Origin: Isoetes taiwanensis
Lineage: Eukaryota; Streptophyta; Lycopodiopsida; Isoetales; Isoetaceae
Assembly: GCA_021234155.1 (NCBI GenBank)
Contig: JAJEKV010000049.1
Location: 2,883,487-2,947,486, forward strand
Direction: 5' to 3'
Length of the DNA stretch: 64,000 nucleotides
Under the pieces are notes generated by a model. It was not told the DNA's origin, ran no database searches, and saw only the letters and a list, made by a program, of their open reading frames with translations. The position numbers were made by a program, and so were the translations under genes. Shown here one piece after another: positions 36,708 through 49,900 of this stretch (within the stretch, counting starts at the first letter, position 1; every line of letters begins with the position of its first letter).

Positions 36708-37320
36708 TTATGCTGTGATGCTAAGATTGTGGTCCTGTATGATTACAGATACGTAACTGGAGTCGTGCAGAACATTTCGGTCTTGTGCTGCAGAAATTAC
36801 AGGATGGAAAGAGAAATAAAAGGATGGATAAATTAGAACCAAGTCTCCCATTAGCCTGCATCAAAGAAAGAAATATGCACCAAAGAAAGAAATATACAGA
36901 ATACATCAGATGTAGTAGCTACGCCAGTGGCTGAGATGGATAATTATAGCTTACAGAGAAACAAAAATACATTGTCTATGTACCATCTTAAACACAGAGA
37001 GCAACGGATGATATCATTCTTTGGAGGATTGAATATAGCGGCTTCAGCTTCGCTGAGGACCTAAACATGAAAAAAAAATCAAATGACGAACTGAAGCTAA
37101 AAAAGGAACTGCAAGTGATTCCTTTATCTGCTACCTGATGCCGGATCTCCATAAGACCTGTAGGATTTAATTTTGCTTGCGCCCATGGCCCTGAATAAGA
37201 TATGGAAGGAAGAGGAGGTATAGAATCGTCATCCAGCTTGAGAACCGCCTCTACATATTTGAATGAAGACGTATAGCGGTTTTGAAAAACCTGCCTTTGG
37301 GTTGAGAACCGCCTCTGCAT
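36708..37320 (-). CDS. Small three-exon gene of unknown function
   Basis: Minus-strand exons: 37320-37135 (62 codons from ATG), 37060-36994 and 36787-36708 (stop TAA). Introns are GT-AG, and exon lengths 186+67+80 sum to 111 codons in one frame, a 110-residue protein. The first acceptor (CATGTTTAG) and the third exon's acceptor (TTTCTGCAG) are good; the second donor (GTTTAAG) is weak, so exon 2's end is uncertain. Coding-like peptides are YVEAVLKLDDDSIPPLPSIS, YSGPWAQAKLNPTGLMEIRH, VLSEAEAAIFNPPKNDIIRC and LHDSSYVSVIIQDHNLSITA. No signal peptide or membrane segment. I do not recognise the family. The first 64 bp of coding sequence are partly duplicated (GAGGCGGTTCTCAA twice), so the start may be off. 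It reads like a conserved housekeeping protein. Confidence 0.5.
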
Positions 37321-37387
37321 TTTTCGAATGGAGATGGATAATCAGCTATTCTGGAGCAGACGTTACAACACTGTCCTTCAAAACGCC

Positions 37388-37432
37388 TCAAACCCTAGCA
37401 CCATCGCTCAAAAAAAACAGCTCAAACCCTAG
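37388..37432 (-). promoter_or_regulatory. Two AAACCCTA (telo-box) motifs upstream of the minus-strand gene
   Basis: CAAACCCTAGC occurs twice, near 37388 and 37422, about 70-110 bp upstream of the ATG at 37320. Plant telo-boxes of this form are common in promoters of ribosomal and other growth-linked genes, and work in either orientation. No TATA box was seen, which fits that promoter class. Confidence 0.5.
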
Positions 37433-38273
37433 CCCGAAATAAAACCCAAAGGACTTGCCGGGAAAATTGTAAAGACATTCCAAAAATAACGCTTTTGGCC
37501 GGAAAAGGGAGTGTTACCGGCGTTACCGGCGCCGGAAAAAGAGGACACCCACCCAAAAGAAACATTTTAAGTAAGTAGATAGAGCTATGCAGTAATAGTC
37601 CTTGAGTCAGATGGCCACTGATCGGATGCTGGCCTGACCTCCCCTATAGATGGCTTACTTCCATTTGTAGGTGAGCCTCGCGCACTCGACATAATTTTTC
37701 TTCCGTTTGCAGAGCTGCGCTGGGGGTCAAATCTTCCTCGAGGGAGAAGGTCGGTGGGCTACTCCCAGGCTGATCACAACATCCACAAGATAAAATGGGA
37801 ATCAAGGACCAAAAATTTGTTACCCTAGGCCTAGTACAATATACAAATCACATACAAAGCAGCAAGTTTGCATGATCAACATGCACAACCTCTACAACCA
37901 AACAATGCACATAACATTATATAATATACCCTATCAATGTATACATGCAAAAGCACCAAAGCCCATCAAGTTAGTGGACCTGGCAAAAAACCCAGAGGGA
38001 AAGCACCTTCTTTTGCATTGAGATGGATGTATGACGACACCTCAGAGCTTATAAAAATATATGATGGATGTATAGGTGGGACCACGCATACGTTATACCA
38101 CATGGGCAACATCTCATGGGATAGACGGGCCCCTAAGCCATCAAAGAATATTTGATTTTGGAGTAGGATATAAATTCATACACGTATACTTCCATGAATT
38201 GGTCACAAGGGGCCCATACACCTTACTCCTTGACGGAACCTTATTATCCCTTGATAGGTTTATTGTGCAGAAT
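37433..38273. other. Intergenic, no supported gene
   Basis: It includes a GC-rich GTTACCGGCGTTACCGGCG direct repeat near 37512-37535. The remainder has no coding signal and no recognisable promoter for the SDR gene that follows. Confidence 0.4.
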
Positions 38274-39470
38274 ATGGCGACCAAATGGTGGTCTAATGAC
38301 ACCATAGCTGTGATCACCGGAAGCCACAGGGCATTGGCCTTGAAATCGCCAAACAGCTTTGCCCACAGAGGTCTCACCACCGTTATTACTTCTAAGGATC
38401 AGACTGGCTTGCAAAAGCTTCCGATTCTTTGAAACAACTAGGTCTCCATGTGATCCCTCATATTCTTGATATTAGGGATCCCTCCTCTGTTCAGCAGTTT
38501 GCCTCTTGGCTTTATCAGAATTTGGTGGCCTTCACATACTTGTAGGGTTTCTTTGTTTAGTCCTTTCTTCACATTTTAGAGTCTTTGCATTATAGAGTTT
38601 TGAATCTTGGGTCAGTTTGCAACAGAGTAACCTTCGATGTTGTTATTATCTAACTGATTTCTGCAGATTCTTAGGATCCCTAAGTTATTTTGCTACATAT
38701 TGCAGATTAATAATGCGGGAGTTTCTGGCAGCACAGTGGATTCTACATCAAAGGCAGAGATTACAAAGAGAAATTCTGCAAACAAATTACTATGGAACAA
38801 AACAGATCACTAAAGCCATGATTCCCCTGTTTAAGCCACTGAGCAAGGATCAAGAATTGTCATGGTCAGCTCTGCTTCATGCCGTCTAGATGTAAGATAA
38901 AAAATAATATTAAAAAATCCTGTTCTTTACCTAAATATCTTTTACCAAATGGGTGTTATGGATTACAGTGGCTTCAAGGGGAAGCATCCAAATGGGTACA
39001 AAGCTATCAGACATAGAAAATATGTCAGAAGAAATCATAGATACCTTTGTAGAAAATTATGAAACAGATGCAAAGAGGGCATGGTTGTTGGAAAATGGAT
39101 GGGCCTATTCTGTCTGATGACGCAGAGGATCCTGAAGTATTTACAATTATGTGGTATCAAAGATGGGATTGAGCACATATGCGAGGTTACTTGCCAGGGA
39201 TCTGTGCAGCAAGAGAGATGAAGGAAGCAAAATATATGTGAATTGTATGTGCCCTGGATTTGCGGCAACTTATATGACCAGAGATGTTGGTCATCCTGTA
39301 GAAATTGGTGCAGACACAGCAGTGTGGCTTGCTTTGCAGCTTCCAGTGAGAATGGAAAAATTCTTTGTGCGGAGAAAAGATGTGGGTTTCATGCATACGC
39401 GCTTTTTTTTTGAATAATAGATGGGCTTGGTCATTTGAAGAGTGTATTGACATGCTTCTTTTACCCTTAA
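38274..39470 (+). pseudogene. SDR reductase, neomenthol dehydrogenase/carbonyl reductase type, copy 1 (frame broken)
   Basis: Exons about 38274-38541, 38706-38891 and 38970-39470, with GT-AG introns at the same places as copy 2 (56291). The start MATKWWSNDTIAVITG is the N-terminus of plant monomeric NADPH-dependent SDRs, with the nucleotide-binding TGxxxGxG loop broken by a lost base and a compensating extra T. Then QQFASWL, INNAG (structural NNAG), NYYGTK, the long insertion typical of the menthone-reductase group (ASKW..ENYETDA), and the catalytic YVVSK near 39150, followed by STYARLLAR, VNCMCPGFA (cofactor-binding PG) and GHPVEIGADTAVWLALQLP. The family reduces small ketones or aldehydes in the cytosol; the substrate here is unknown. 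At least five single-base indels, several in G runs, prevent one frame. Confidence 0.85.
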
Positions 39471-40839
39471 TTTGTTTATGTTATGTTGACATTGTCAACA
39501 CCATTGTTTTAAATAAAACTTTGAAGGTAAGACTAGTAAACATTGTGCCGTACGTTCGGGCTAATGTCCTGGCATGACGTGTTTTCTTCAGCTTTTAACA
39601 CCTAGTAAATATTTGCCTAAAACATCTATATATGGCGGAAATTTTTGGCGTTATTTGCTTTGTGTAAAAATTTGTTATTGAAATAGTATAATGCCGAGTA
39701 GCATTTTAGTTCATGGATTTCAATAGAAAACAATTCTTTATAACCAATGTAGGAGATAGTTTAATCTACCTCGAAGGCAAAACATCCGGAAAGACAAATC
39801 CAAAATTGATGTTGAAATTGTCACTCTTAGAAGTAGTTAAGTACATCAATAAGAAATAATAAAAATATATAAAACACAAAATCTATGCCTTGCTCATTGA
39901 TGTTTTAGTTCCGCGATGGAACTGTAAATATACATGTCCACATGGCCGTATGTAAGGGCCTAATGTTCAGTACTTTTGTTGGATGTCTCGATATCTTCAC
40001 TTCTCAGATAACATCCAAGTAGGGTAAAAGTGAAATATCAAAGCCAGTCATTGATTGAACTGCCTATGTCTCCGCGGCCTCAAGCACATGAAACAACTCA
40101 TCTCAAGGTAGGCTCGTATAATGGAATCGGAATCTGATCGAGGGAAGAAATGATTTGTAGACCCTAAAAAGTGTTCCATTACATATTCAACACAAGTGAG
40201 TTCTTTGCTACCAAAACACCAATTCGCCCAATTCTGCGGTGTCGTTTCTCATCGATAAAAAGATAAACAATCAAGATTAGTCAAAGCTTACTACATTACC
40301 CAATAAATAGATACTTGCACTCATCTATCCTCCACCTGCCTCTCTCACAAAGACATGTCACAGAAACAACTTTCCCTAGATTGTAAGCTCTTTGCAAAAG
40401 TCATCAATTAGTTGGATAAAGCTCGGCCCAACTTGCCAACCCGTCTGCTAAATATTTCTTTAGCTTTGCAATGAACTCCTCAATTTCCACGCTTTGCTAC
40501 CCCATGTACATGAGCATGGTATTCTGGATTCGTCATACCATGATCCAAGGCGTGTATGACATAAGTAATGACGTGAGATGTGGTAGCTCGCCACCTTTTA
40601 GGCATTTGGCGACATGGTGGCCATCAAGACATATGGGGACAAAACGCACCATCTACATAGATGAAGATATAAGTAAGTAAGATAAAATAAAAAGGAAGAA
40701 AGAAAGTAGAAAGAACGATGAGAACAAAGAGAAATTAGAAGTTGTGATTTTTAAGTATTGGAGTCACACTTAGAGGAGTTCTTTGTATACAATATTTGTT
40801 GTATATCGTGATCTATCGACATCTCTAGGAAGCATCTCC
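39471..40839. other. Intergenic, no supported gene
   Basis: AT-rich spacer. No coding exon or clear repeat boundary. Part near 40.2-40.8 kb may be the decayed 3' portion of the adjacent minus-strand LINE. Confidence 0.4.
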
Positions 40840-41960
40840 ATCCTTCGATAGAATGAGTACCTTTATGCCTTGTATTCCTTGAGCTCTGGAGAGTGCCGCG
40901 TAGAGTTGTCCATGACTGAATCTTGGATTAGGCAAATACAAACCAACCATTTTTTCATTGTTACCATAGTATAGCGTAGGTGAGAGAGGCAGTATCGTCC
41001 ATCTTGACCATATACGGAAGTAGATGATGTGTCAAAGGGCCCCTAGTCATTGAAGAGGCAAGAAACATGTTTCCGCTGACGATGCTCGGTATGGGATCGT
41101 GGACTTACCCCGAGGGCTCGTGCCAAGAAAGCTTTTACGCCATTCAAGTGGTGAGGGAAATCACTTTCGGCCCAGGTTATGAAGACAAAGCGGGTTCTAC
41201 TAGCACCTTGAATAGGTGTGATTGATGGAACCCTAATCATACAGCTCGCCTTGTGGCTATTGTTCTCCATTGCATAGAGTGTTTTCCAAGCCGGTTGCTT
41301 CGGCCGAGATGGAGCTGTCCAGGATTCACTACCGGCGGGAACTCCAAGCGACACCACTTCAACATTTTGGTACGATAAAATGAGGATAGGAGGCGTTGGG
41401 CGGCATGTTGATGCATACCGAACTACCTTGGTTTGGCTAAGTTGACTGGCAAAATGTCACACTCACGCGTGCCAGTCACGGCAAAATGTGTCGAGGGGCA
41501 TCGAGGATGGCATTGCATATCGACCTAAGTTAGTAAGCTAGGGAGGTCCACATCGCAAAGATAGATGTTGCCTGATGATCCGGGTGTAGAAGGTGAGCCC
41601 AATGCCTCATTATCAACGAGCCATCTCTCCGGTGATCAATATCTGAGGCCAAATAGTGTGGGGGAGAGAGAGGGCATCCTGGCGGACCCACGCTCTCTCT
41701 CGAATGGTTGGCCCGGTTTCGCGACCGGTAGATGCATGTCCCATATAACCTCATTGCATTACCTCGCGGTTCGGAGGGGGCGTGCTTCGCCGCAATCTTG
41801 CCCACAACTTTTCCAAGGCACACGGTGTCAAAAAGCCTTGGTAAAGTCTGGGAGCGAGAATACGTATCTTCTTAGGCCTGAAGTTCCCTCGTCCTCAACG
41901 AGAGTCCACGGCGTGAAGATATGATCTATGGTTGAGCGTGAAGAGTCAAATACTGAGATG
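40840..41960 (-). mobile_element. Degenerate LINE RT fragment, minus strand
   Basis: PPGCPLSPPHYLASDID (about 41690-41640) is a slightly decayed form of the LINE RT motif GCPLSPTLF..I. Downstream on the minus strand, GVPAGSESWTAP..TLYAMENN (about 41345-41270) parallels the post-RT region of the 20.3-22.8 kb LINE. The segment is GC-richer than its surroundings and frames are broken. Only the RT end remains; boundaries are approximate. Confidence 0.65.
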
Positions 41961-43128
41961 ATGGACAAAATCTTGCATTATTTTTTGCAATCCTATATGT
42001 AGTTTCAATTTTGGTTCTTTTATGTTATGTAAAGAGCTTTTCTTCAAAAATGAGATTGCCGTTAAAACAGCATGAAATTAATATTTATTCATTACTACTT
42101 TTTGAAAATGCTTCTTATATTTTTAAGCTTCTTTGTGATGGAAAATGAATCTTTGCACATCATATTAAAATTTGCCTATTTATAAGTTTTCTAAAGCTGC
42201 CAAGGTAGGTGGTAGGTAGTATAGATTGACATCTTCAATTAAAAGAAGGTTAGTCGTGAGCCTTTCATTCTTATCATTCTTATCTAATGGGCAAAACAAC
42301 TAGGTATCAAGAAGGTATTTTTAAAGCTTTTGATCCTTTAGCTGTTCTATTTTCATCTACAAATGCATTTAAGTTTCTAGATTTTTTTCCCTTGCATTTT
42401 TATTTAATTGATTGGCCTTTGCTTTCTGAGTTTGTAATCTTGAGGTGTTTGATTTAGCGTGATTCCAACCTAGAAGGGAAAATGCCTTGGACCGGGATTT
42501 AAAATGGATTGGCTTCATTCAAGTTGGATATGCCCTTGGTTTGGAGTTTTTTGTGCACGATCTTTTCATAGGAGCAATTCTTGGCAAATGCATGTGTTTT
42601 TTATTTAGGCATGTTTCTTAAGGAGGCGAGGGAGGCCCATTTTTCAAAAAAATTTGAGGATATAATAGAGGCCGGTACAAGAAAGATTAAGATCAAGGTG
42701 ACTTTGCAGCGTATCAAGCGGGGAGCCATTATAGAACATGTAGATTTGATGCTTGAATGATGTTTCAACGAATGGTTATTTAAAGGTTTGGTAAGCCCGA
42801 ACTATACCACCAATGAAGCATGCAACAAACTTATAAAATGACCATTCTTTTAAGTGGCACAACCATCTCAAAGCGGCAGATTAGTGGCCTTATATCTCAC
42901 TTTGTAAAAGGAAACATCTTTTGGTAGAAAATTGCGGTCTGTAAATGATTAACTTGTTTCGATATGTAGTCGATTGTTAATGGGTTCAATTCCATACCAT
43001 AATGTTTGCTTTGGTTATTATTGAACCATTAATTGCAAATCAACTACACATTTGAATAATTTTTATTCGAGGGTCGATTTTTGTCCCTTTTAACACAAAC
43101 CACATAGTAAAGATAACTATTTTCCCAT
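41961..43128. other. Intergenic, no supported gene
   Basis: AT-rich. No ORF longer than about 60 codons and no structured repeat recognised. Confidence 0.45.
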
Positions 43129-43330
43129 TTTGGTTTAGGTGCATATTCATAGGAGGGGATGATTGTAGGCAACGAGAGCCCCTCTTAATGTATAATGCAT
43201 GTATTGTTATCGACATACCCTAACTTGTGGGAATATACCTCTCAAATAAGAATCGTTATCTATGGACTAGAGTAAAAGCACAACCTGCAAATATGCTCTC
43301 GAGCTATCGATGGTGCGACACCTCTAGTAT
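43129..43330. mobile_element. Diverged copy of the 11.87-kb foldback element
   Basis: CATTTTGGTTTAGGTGCATA, then GGCAACGAGAGCCCC, matches TTTGGTTTGGGTGCATA..GGCAGCGAGAGCCCC at 11850-11905 in the same orientation. AAGAATCGTTATCTATGGAC and AATATGCTCTCGAGC correspond to 12028-12090. The terminal inverted arms are more decayed than in the first copy. Confidence 0.6.
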
Positions 43331-43504
43331 CAATATACACTTGAACCTCGTGTGAATTAGTTGTTATATTATTAAAATAAAAAAGGGAAGGCAAGAGGAA
43401 ACACAAATTGAATAGAAAAAAAAATACCTATGTTAGCTCGCTATTGTATTGGTCAAAGCATACGTAGCATTCTTATTAAAAGAACTAGTAGTAGTAATGG
43501 TTGT

Positions 43505-43592
43505 GCTGACCTATTGTATGGGTCCCATGGCCTCTTGTTGTTCATAGACATTAGAAAATCTATTTTATTTTATTTTATTTTATTAGGACATT
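43505..43592 (+). mobile_element. LINE 3' end with (TATTT)n tail
   Basis: GACCTATTGTATGGGTCCCA, then GGCCTCTTG, is the terminal module of the TTCTA-tail family (compare 62470), here ending in TATTTTATTTTATTTTATT instead of TTCTA units. The tail unit has changed by one or two bases. The body upstream is not recognisable. Confidence 0.5.
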
Positions 43593-45471
43593 GGATTTTT
43601 TAACTATACATTCAAGTTATCTTCATACAAGTTGTATTTGGGGGCATTCCGTGCCTTTGCCCAGCTTCTGCCACAATTTTGGTACCAGCTTTCACTCAGA
43701 GAAGCCCTGGAATCGTGCACCCAGAAGCCCTAGAATCATGCTTCTTCATGAAAAAATAATAGACACCCGATTGCTTTGATTTTTGTTTATCTAAACAAAT
43801 TAAGTCTCAAGTTTTCTAGAACGGTGCTTTTTTTTTTTTTCTAGTTTTGATCAAAACATCCAGGCCTCTGTTCCGTTCAAACAGTAAGTGCATGTTTTGG
43901 GTGCCAAAAAAACAGGTGCCGAACTTAAAACTCCTTTTTTTTGCTTTACAAACGTTTCAAACTTAATTCTAACTTCCTTATAGTTCTTTTTACTTATATC
44001 CATCAAAAGCCCACAACTTGAATACTGTTTTCTACTAAAAATTATTATATGTGATTTTTTCTAACTTTATAGGTAGAAATATTTAGGAGGCACCAACGTG
44101 AATTGATGGTTGGTAGCAAGATGCTCTTACATTTAACAGTTTTGGTACATGTGTCCTTGAGAGACCAAGTGCATTTTTTGCTTTATGTACGATGGAGAAT
44201 AATTGTCACATGTGGCCATTGCTTTGAATACAAGACAATTTTAAAAAGTACTCTTATATTATGGTGGTGTCCCATTGTTGTTGGTTTCCTTTTTCTTTTC
44301 TTTTTTATGTATTTATTCTTTGACCTAGTTTGGCCGCCAGTTCTCTCTCCTCACAACAGTATAAAAGGAAGAAACTTGCAATGTTGCATACACATGAAGG
44401 GCTTTTTTTTTTTTTTTTTGCCATCGCTATTTGCATGCGCCTTGCCTGAGTTTTGAATTTTATTATTTAGAGCTAGAGGCATTTGTATAGAGGATTTGTT
44501 GAAAGAAGTTCCTATTTCTTAGGATGGCTTTCGTGTTGAATTAAGTAAAATGTGGTCTAATAGCAAGCATTTATGTGAGAAAAAAATTTGCCCATCTCAA
44601 AAAGATGGTGAGACCAAAATGAAGAGCCTCCAAGACGTCTTGGAAGCCTCTGGATGGAGTAATGAGAAAAGTGTGAAAGAAGACTACAAGTATAATATCA
44701 AAGAGGAAAGTTCGAAAAAACCCTCAAAGCTCAAAGGGCTTCACATTCTTGTGTTGTTACAAATGAATGCGAGGTGGCATTGTGGAGTCATGTCTGGGAG
44801 GAAGATGTAGTATGCAATTATTATGATGAAGTTGGCCATGGTAAAGTATATCATGATTCACCAATATATCAGCATTCAAATATTACATTTAGAAAGTGGT
44901 AAAAAAGCGAAGGGTATGAAGATGATCGTTATATGTCAATACTATGACAAAAAATTAGCTAACATTTAAGACTGCATGGCTCAGGTGTTTTAAAGTTTTT
45001 CTTGGAAAGCACCTTTTTTCTACTTAATCTTCCATAGAACTGAGCTCATTGTATTTCTGGTATTGCATCCCATAAGCCATTTGGTCTTAATAGATGACAT
45101 AATCCCCCCTCCCCAAACACACAAAAAAGTACCCCCACCACCACTAATATGATGCCTTGCATATGAGAAGTTCAAGTATTGATACACCCACTTACACTCG
45201 AATAATTTGGGCTCATTTATCATTGAAATTGCCCAATATAGATATTATTTTTTGTCTAACAATTACATGATATATATTTAAAAGTGATGAATGTGTATAT
45301 GAGTTAGAGATGACACTGAAGAAGTCTTCGAGGAGAACTATTCAAAATTATGATTGATGTAAAATTGGCGACGAGATGTACCAGCGGATGTAATGAACAC
45401 ACTTTACACTCCATGCGGAGGTGGTGGTATGTCATGTATGTCAATCGAATGCTGCTAATGTGGCACGTAGT
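43593..45471. other. Intergenic with one doubtful ORF
   Basis: A 19-base T run lies at 44402-44420. An 86-codon ORF at 44550-44810 is Lys/Ser-rich (KSLQDVLEASGWSNEKSVKE) but has no recognised domain and no support as a gene. The rest is AT-rich. Confidence 0.4.
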
Positions 45472-45520
45472 AGAATAGAATAGAATAGTTTTTTTAGCGT
45501 GGGAGACGATAGGTAGTGAA
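45472..45520 (-). mobile_element. Truncated LINE 3' end with (TAGAA)n
   Basis: TAGAATAGAATAGAATAG is followed by TTTTTTTAGCGTGGGAGAC, a shortened version of the terminal module at 20316. Almost nothing of the element body follows. Confidence 0.5.
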
Positions 45521-46441
45521 AAGAAATCTTCTTATTCTCCTTTCTTCCCCCTCCACAAAAAAAACCAAAACCCACATTTCCTCGTCTCTCTGCCTCTCCT
45601 TTATCTTGTCTCGGCAATATGAAGCTAAACTTTTATCCCTGGTTGCATATAATGACATAAAAGTTACAAATGCATAGATTAGAGGTAATGGGAAACATTA
45701 TCTTCCATGGCTTAACTACCACTACTTACAATAGACAAATATTTTTAATGGCCATTCTGGGACGACACAGCTATGGAAAAATGCAGAGCTCTAATCATAT
45801 ATTTATGTTCTATTGAAACTTTCAATGCATGGTTTTGCAAGGCTGCGACAAATCCATCATTTTCTATGCTATTGAAATCCACTCCCATTAATAAGAGCAT
45901 GGAACCAATAATATATTTGAAAATATTCAATCAAGGTTTTGGTTGATCAGTACTGAAAAACTATTGTCCAAAGCTATTATTGGATTTCTCATAGAGGGCT
46001 TCATTTGAGAGAAAATTATTCTTAAATATAAGTATCTACTTGAGTATTCGAGGTTGATCTAGAAGAAGCTAGCAAAGTTTTATCTCTAGACTTATCAATA
46101 TATTACTCTTAAGAACATGTCATAAGCTTGATGCTCTTCATTTCCAAAGCCATACCAAGGCCAAGGATTCAACACCAACAGTATGCCTAAAATTGTCAAT
46201 GGTGTGTCTAAAATAGTGGAAATATTTACGAGTTATGCACATATGTTGCACCGATAGGCATGGAGATGCATGTTAAAACAAAAACATGTCAATACAATCA
46301 ATGTACAATAAATATCACAAATATATAGTATATAAACATAATTCATATATTTAAGGTCCTCCAATCTTAATAAACCTAAATGAACCTGATTTATATGGAA
46401 GAGACCCTATTTCATTGAATTGCTATGTAGCTCATTACGTG

Positions 46442-46641
46442 TTCATTTGCAATGTCATAAAGGGCATTATAGAAAATGTTACATGATGCTAGATCATGGG
46501 ATGTGGTAAACGGTATTACAAACACAATAAACATATTCTCTTCATTTGCAATGTGATAAAGGGCATTATAGAAAATGTTACATTGATGCTAGATCATAGG
46601 ATGTGGCCAACGGTATACTGAAAACACAATAAACATATTCT
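46442..46641 (+). repeat. Tandem duplication, ~100-bp unit x2
   Basis: 46442-46540 and 46541-46641 both run TTCATTTGCAATGT, AAAGGGCATTATAGAAAAT, GATGCTAGATCAT and CACAATAAACATATTCT. They are about 95% alike with small indels. Noncoding. Confidence 0.9.
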
Positions 46642-46969
46642 ACGCAACTTGTGCCCGATTTTTTGGCACACCATTAGTCTTTATCTTATAAAATTATAGC
46701 GTTTGTCTTCAGGGCCCTAGATCGGATGGGTGAGGATTTGATCAACTAGCGGTGGAGATGATGTGTCGATGTCTTCCTAAAAATTTCATCTTTACCAAGG
46801 CCTCAATATGTTTTTTTTTTTTGTTGAAGGCGACTATTTATATTAAGTATAAGTTAAATATACAAAAAACTTTTTCAAGGGAAGTGTAACCCTATTACAG
46901 TTTAAAATACTTTTAGAAAAAAATTATTTGAAAAGCATAGTCTATTTGACGATAGAAGAAAGAAGCTAA

Positions 46970-49900
46970 TGAATTTCTTGGAGGTCTTTGGTTTGTCCTT
47001 TTCCTTGCTTTCCCCTTCATGTCCCGGATGGAATGTATGCGATGAGGTGCATTTACAATTGCCCATGGCCATGTTGAATCTTCCTTTGGCATCTTTGGCC
47101 TGTGAGATCAAATCTCTTGAATGTTGTAATTTTGGTCACGGCGGCAACCACATACGATATGGCATCGAGATGTGCGGATGTATCATTTGGGCGAAGAACT
47201 TGATCCATTCCTTTTCATGCTTTCGGCTTTGTTCCTTTTCCATTTGAGCCTCCTAGTCGCCGAGGGAGTATATCTGCAGCAATAAGCGATTCATACATTA
47301 TCTAAGGATCAATTAATATCATACGATACTGTTTTATGATCCCTTAGGATAATTTCAAAATCAAATATGAAGGAGTTTCTCCCTTCCAAATTATCCACAA
47401 AGAGGATATAAATTCTCCACGGTCTGTTGGGTTGTTAGGCATGAAGAATTCTTTGTGATCCAAGGTAACAAGATTTTGGGCCAAGGATCTCGAGGCGGTT
47501 CGAGAACCCATTCGGACCATAGGCAAGACCCGAATAGATGATTTTCATCCCTTCTTATAGGCTAGGCATCTGTCACAAATATCGAATTAGTCATAGAAAG
47601 CTTAAATCTCTTACGAGTTAGTAGCCAATCCCTTGTGCCATAGCCGCCACATAAATGCTTTGATTTCTGGATTAATTGGGCTACTCCACATAAATTTGAG
47701 GTTCCTCCTAGGCATTAATGCGAGAAGAAACTCCCCATTTGAGGGTGAATAGTGTGATTTGGTCTCTCATGAGAAAACTTGTAGGTAGAATTGACTTTGT
47801 AGCCATTCACCCATTGTGTTTCAAGAGTCTTGGGAGTGGGACCACATGCCATTCACCTCTTGTATTAATAATGGCTTCATCTGACATCTGTGTTGCTTGA
47901 CCTTCCCCTAAGGGGCGAGTTATGAAATAAAATAATCCCATTATCATCAAAAGGATCTCGATCATGGTGATCCCTTTTTTGCTTCAAAGCTTCGCTTGTC
48001 AGGGAAATGTGAGGCTAGGCACATATCGGGGTTATCAAGATGAGAGCGGATTCCAAAAAATGGATTGATCTATGGATAAACCCTTTCCCAGCCATACATC
48101 TGTTTAACCGAGCAAGCCTTTATCCACTTTTTAATAAGACACGGAGTGGTGGTTTGGAGCGAGAGAATGGAAAAGAAGATAGAATGTGGCGGGTCCATCT
48201 TTAGATTTTCTCCAACCATAAGGATGGCATTTAATATGGGGTGCTTGATTTTATCATAAGAGGCCTTATGAAAATATTTTCTTTGCCAAAGCCAAACCTT
48301 ACTTTCTTATATTAATAGTTCCGATCCCACTTTACGCTTTGACTTTGCAACACTCTTCCATGGCGGATGCCCGACACCTTCTATTTTGGCCCAGGAGATA
48401 AACACGCCAATAATACCTTGAAGCTTATTAGTAACTTTTGGGAGCTAAAATAATTGAGGATTGATGAACTGCGAGGAGGATATCATAAAATTGGCTATGA
48501 TAGCTCGCCATTCTGGAAAGATATTTAGAGTTCGGGGTGTCTACCTTTTATAAAATTTATCAGTTATATCATTCCATAGTTCCGAGGCATTACTACGATG
48601 GCAAAGGGAATACCTGAATTTTAGTCTTTATGCAGGGAGTTATACTTATGACCCAAAAGGTCACCACGGGTGCCTTGTCCATGTCCGGCTTGAATAGCGA
48701 TTTAAGAGGGTTAATTTTGCACCGAGGTGTGGCCAAAGTCACGGAGAATATCTTTGAGTGTTGGTGATCGAATCACGATCCATAGAAGTCATAATGAAGG
48801 TATCATCGGCCAAAATATCCATTGAGGATCGATCCACGAGAGTTATCGGGAGTTGAAGTCCTTTGATAGAATTCTCATTCTTTGCCTTTTCCAATACGCT
48901 ATGCAATGCTTCCATGACAATTAAGAATAAAAGCGGGGCTAGAGGACACCCTTGCTTAACACCTCTTTTGAGAGCAAAGAAAGGGGTGCACTCACCATTA
49001 ACAAGAAGCGCGATCTAGAATTACTCAAGATAGCTTTAAACATACCTATACTTTCTTCGTTGAACCCCAAAGCTCTGCGGCGGTTAAACAAGAAATTCCA
49101 ATGACCGTATCAAGCGCTTCGTGATATCCGTTTGAGAAGGGCAATATCTTGGTTGGATTCCTTGGCCCGGTGTAATCCTAAGATTGCGGTGACTACATTA
49201 TCGAGGATAAAAGCGATCCTTAAGATATCTTGATTGGGTTGCTCTTGATTGCATTGTTTAAAATCTTCTTGAGTCTAGCAGCGGCCGCCCACCCAATTAT
49301 CTTGTAAATAACATTAGTAAGAGAAATTGGTCTATAATCGGCAAAGGAGGTTGGGGAGTCAATCTTGGGAATGAGAGTAATAAGACTCGTGTTGATTACG
49401 GCATCGGACACTTATTTATCTGAACTCATTGGCTAATTTGGTAATACCTTCACTTAAAATAGGCCAAGCCTTTTTAAAAAATTCTGCAGGGAGGCCATCT
49501 GGTCCCGGGGTCTTCCCATTATCCATTCCAGAGATAACTTCCTTGAGCTCAATATCAATAAATGGGCCGTGGATCAGGTTGTTACGGTCATCATTGACTT
49601 TACTCCCAATGTTAATGAAAAGGTCCATCATCCCATCGAGTCGGTGTTAGTACCCATGATCTTTGTGAAATGGTCCTGGCAGCCTTCTTAAGGTTGAGAT
49701 CACCGAAATTAGAGTATCCCCCACCTTGACTTCATCAATTTGATTTCTTTTTGAGCTTTGTCTTGGCCTTAATAAAAAATACTTGGAGTTGCATCTCTCA
49801 TCCTCTTTGAGCTCTTTGATTTTAGCCTTTACTTTCCAGCCCTTTGCAATGCTAATTTCCTCCTTCTCTATCCCTGAATTTTTGATGTCCTCTTGCATGT

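Noticed and set aside
41565-41924. 119-codon plus-strand ORF
   Set aside because: It is opposite the GCPLSP reverse-transcriptase motif of a minus-strand LINE; a shadow frame.
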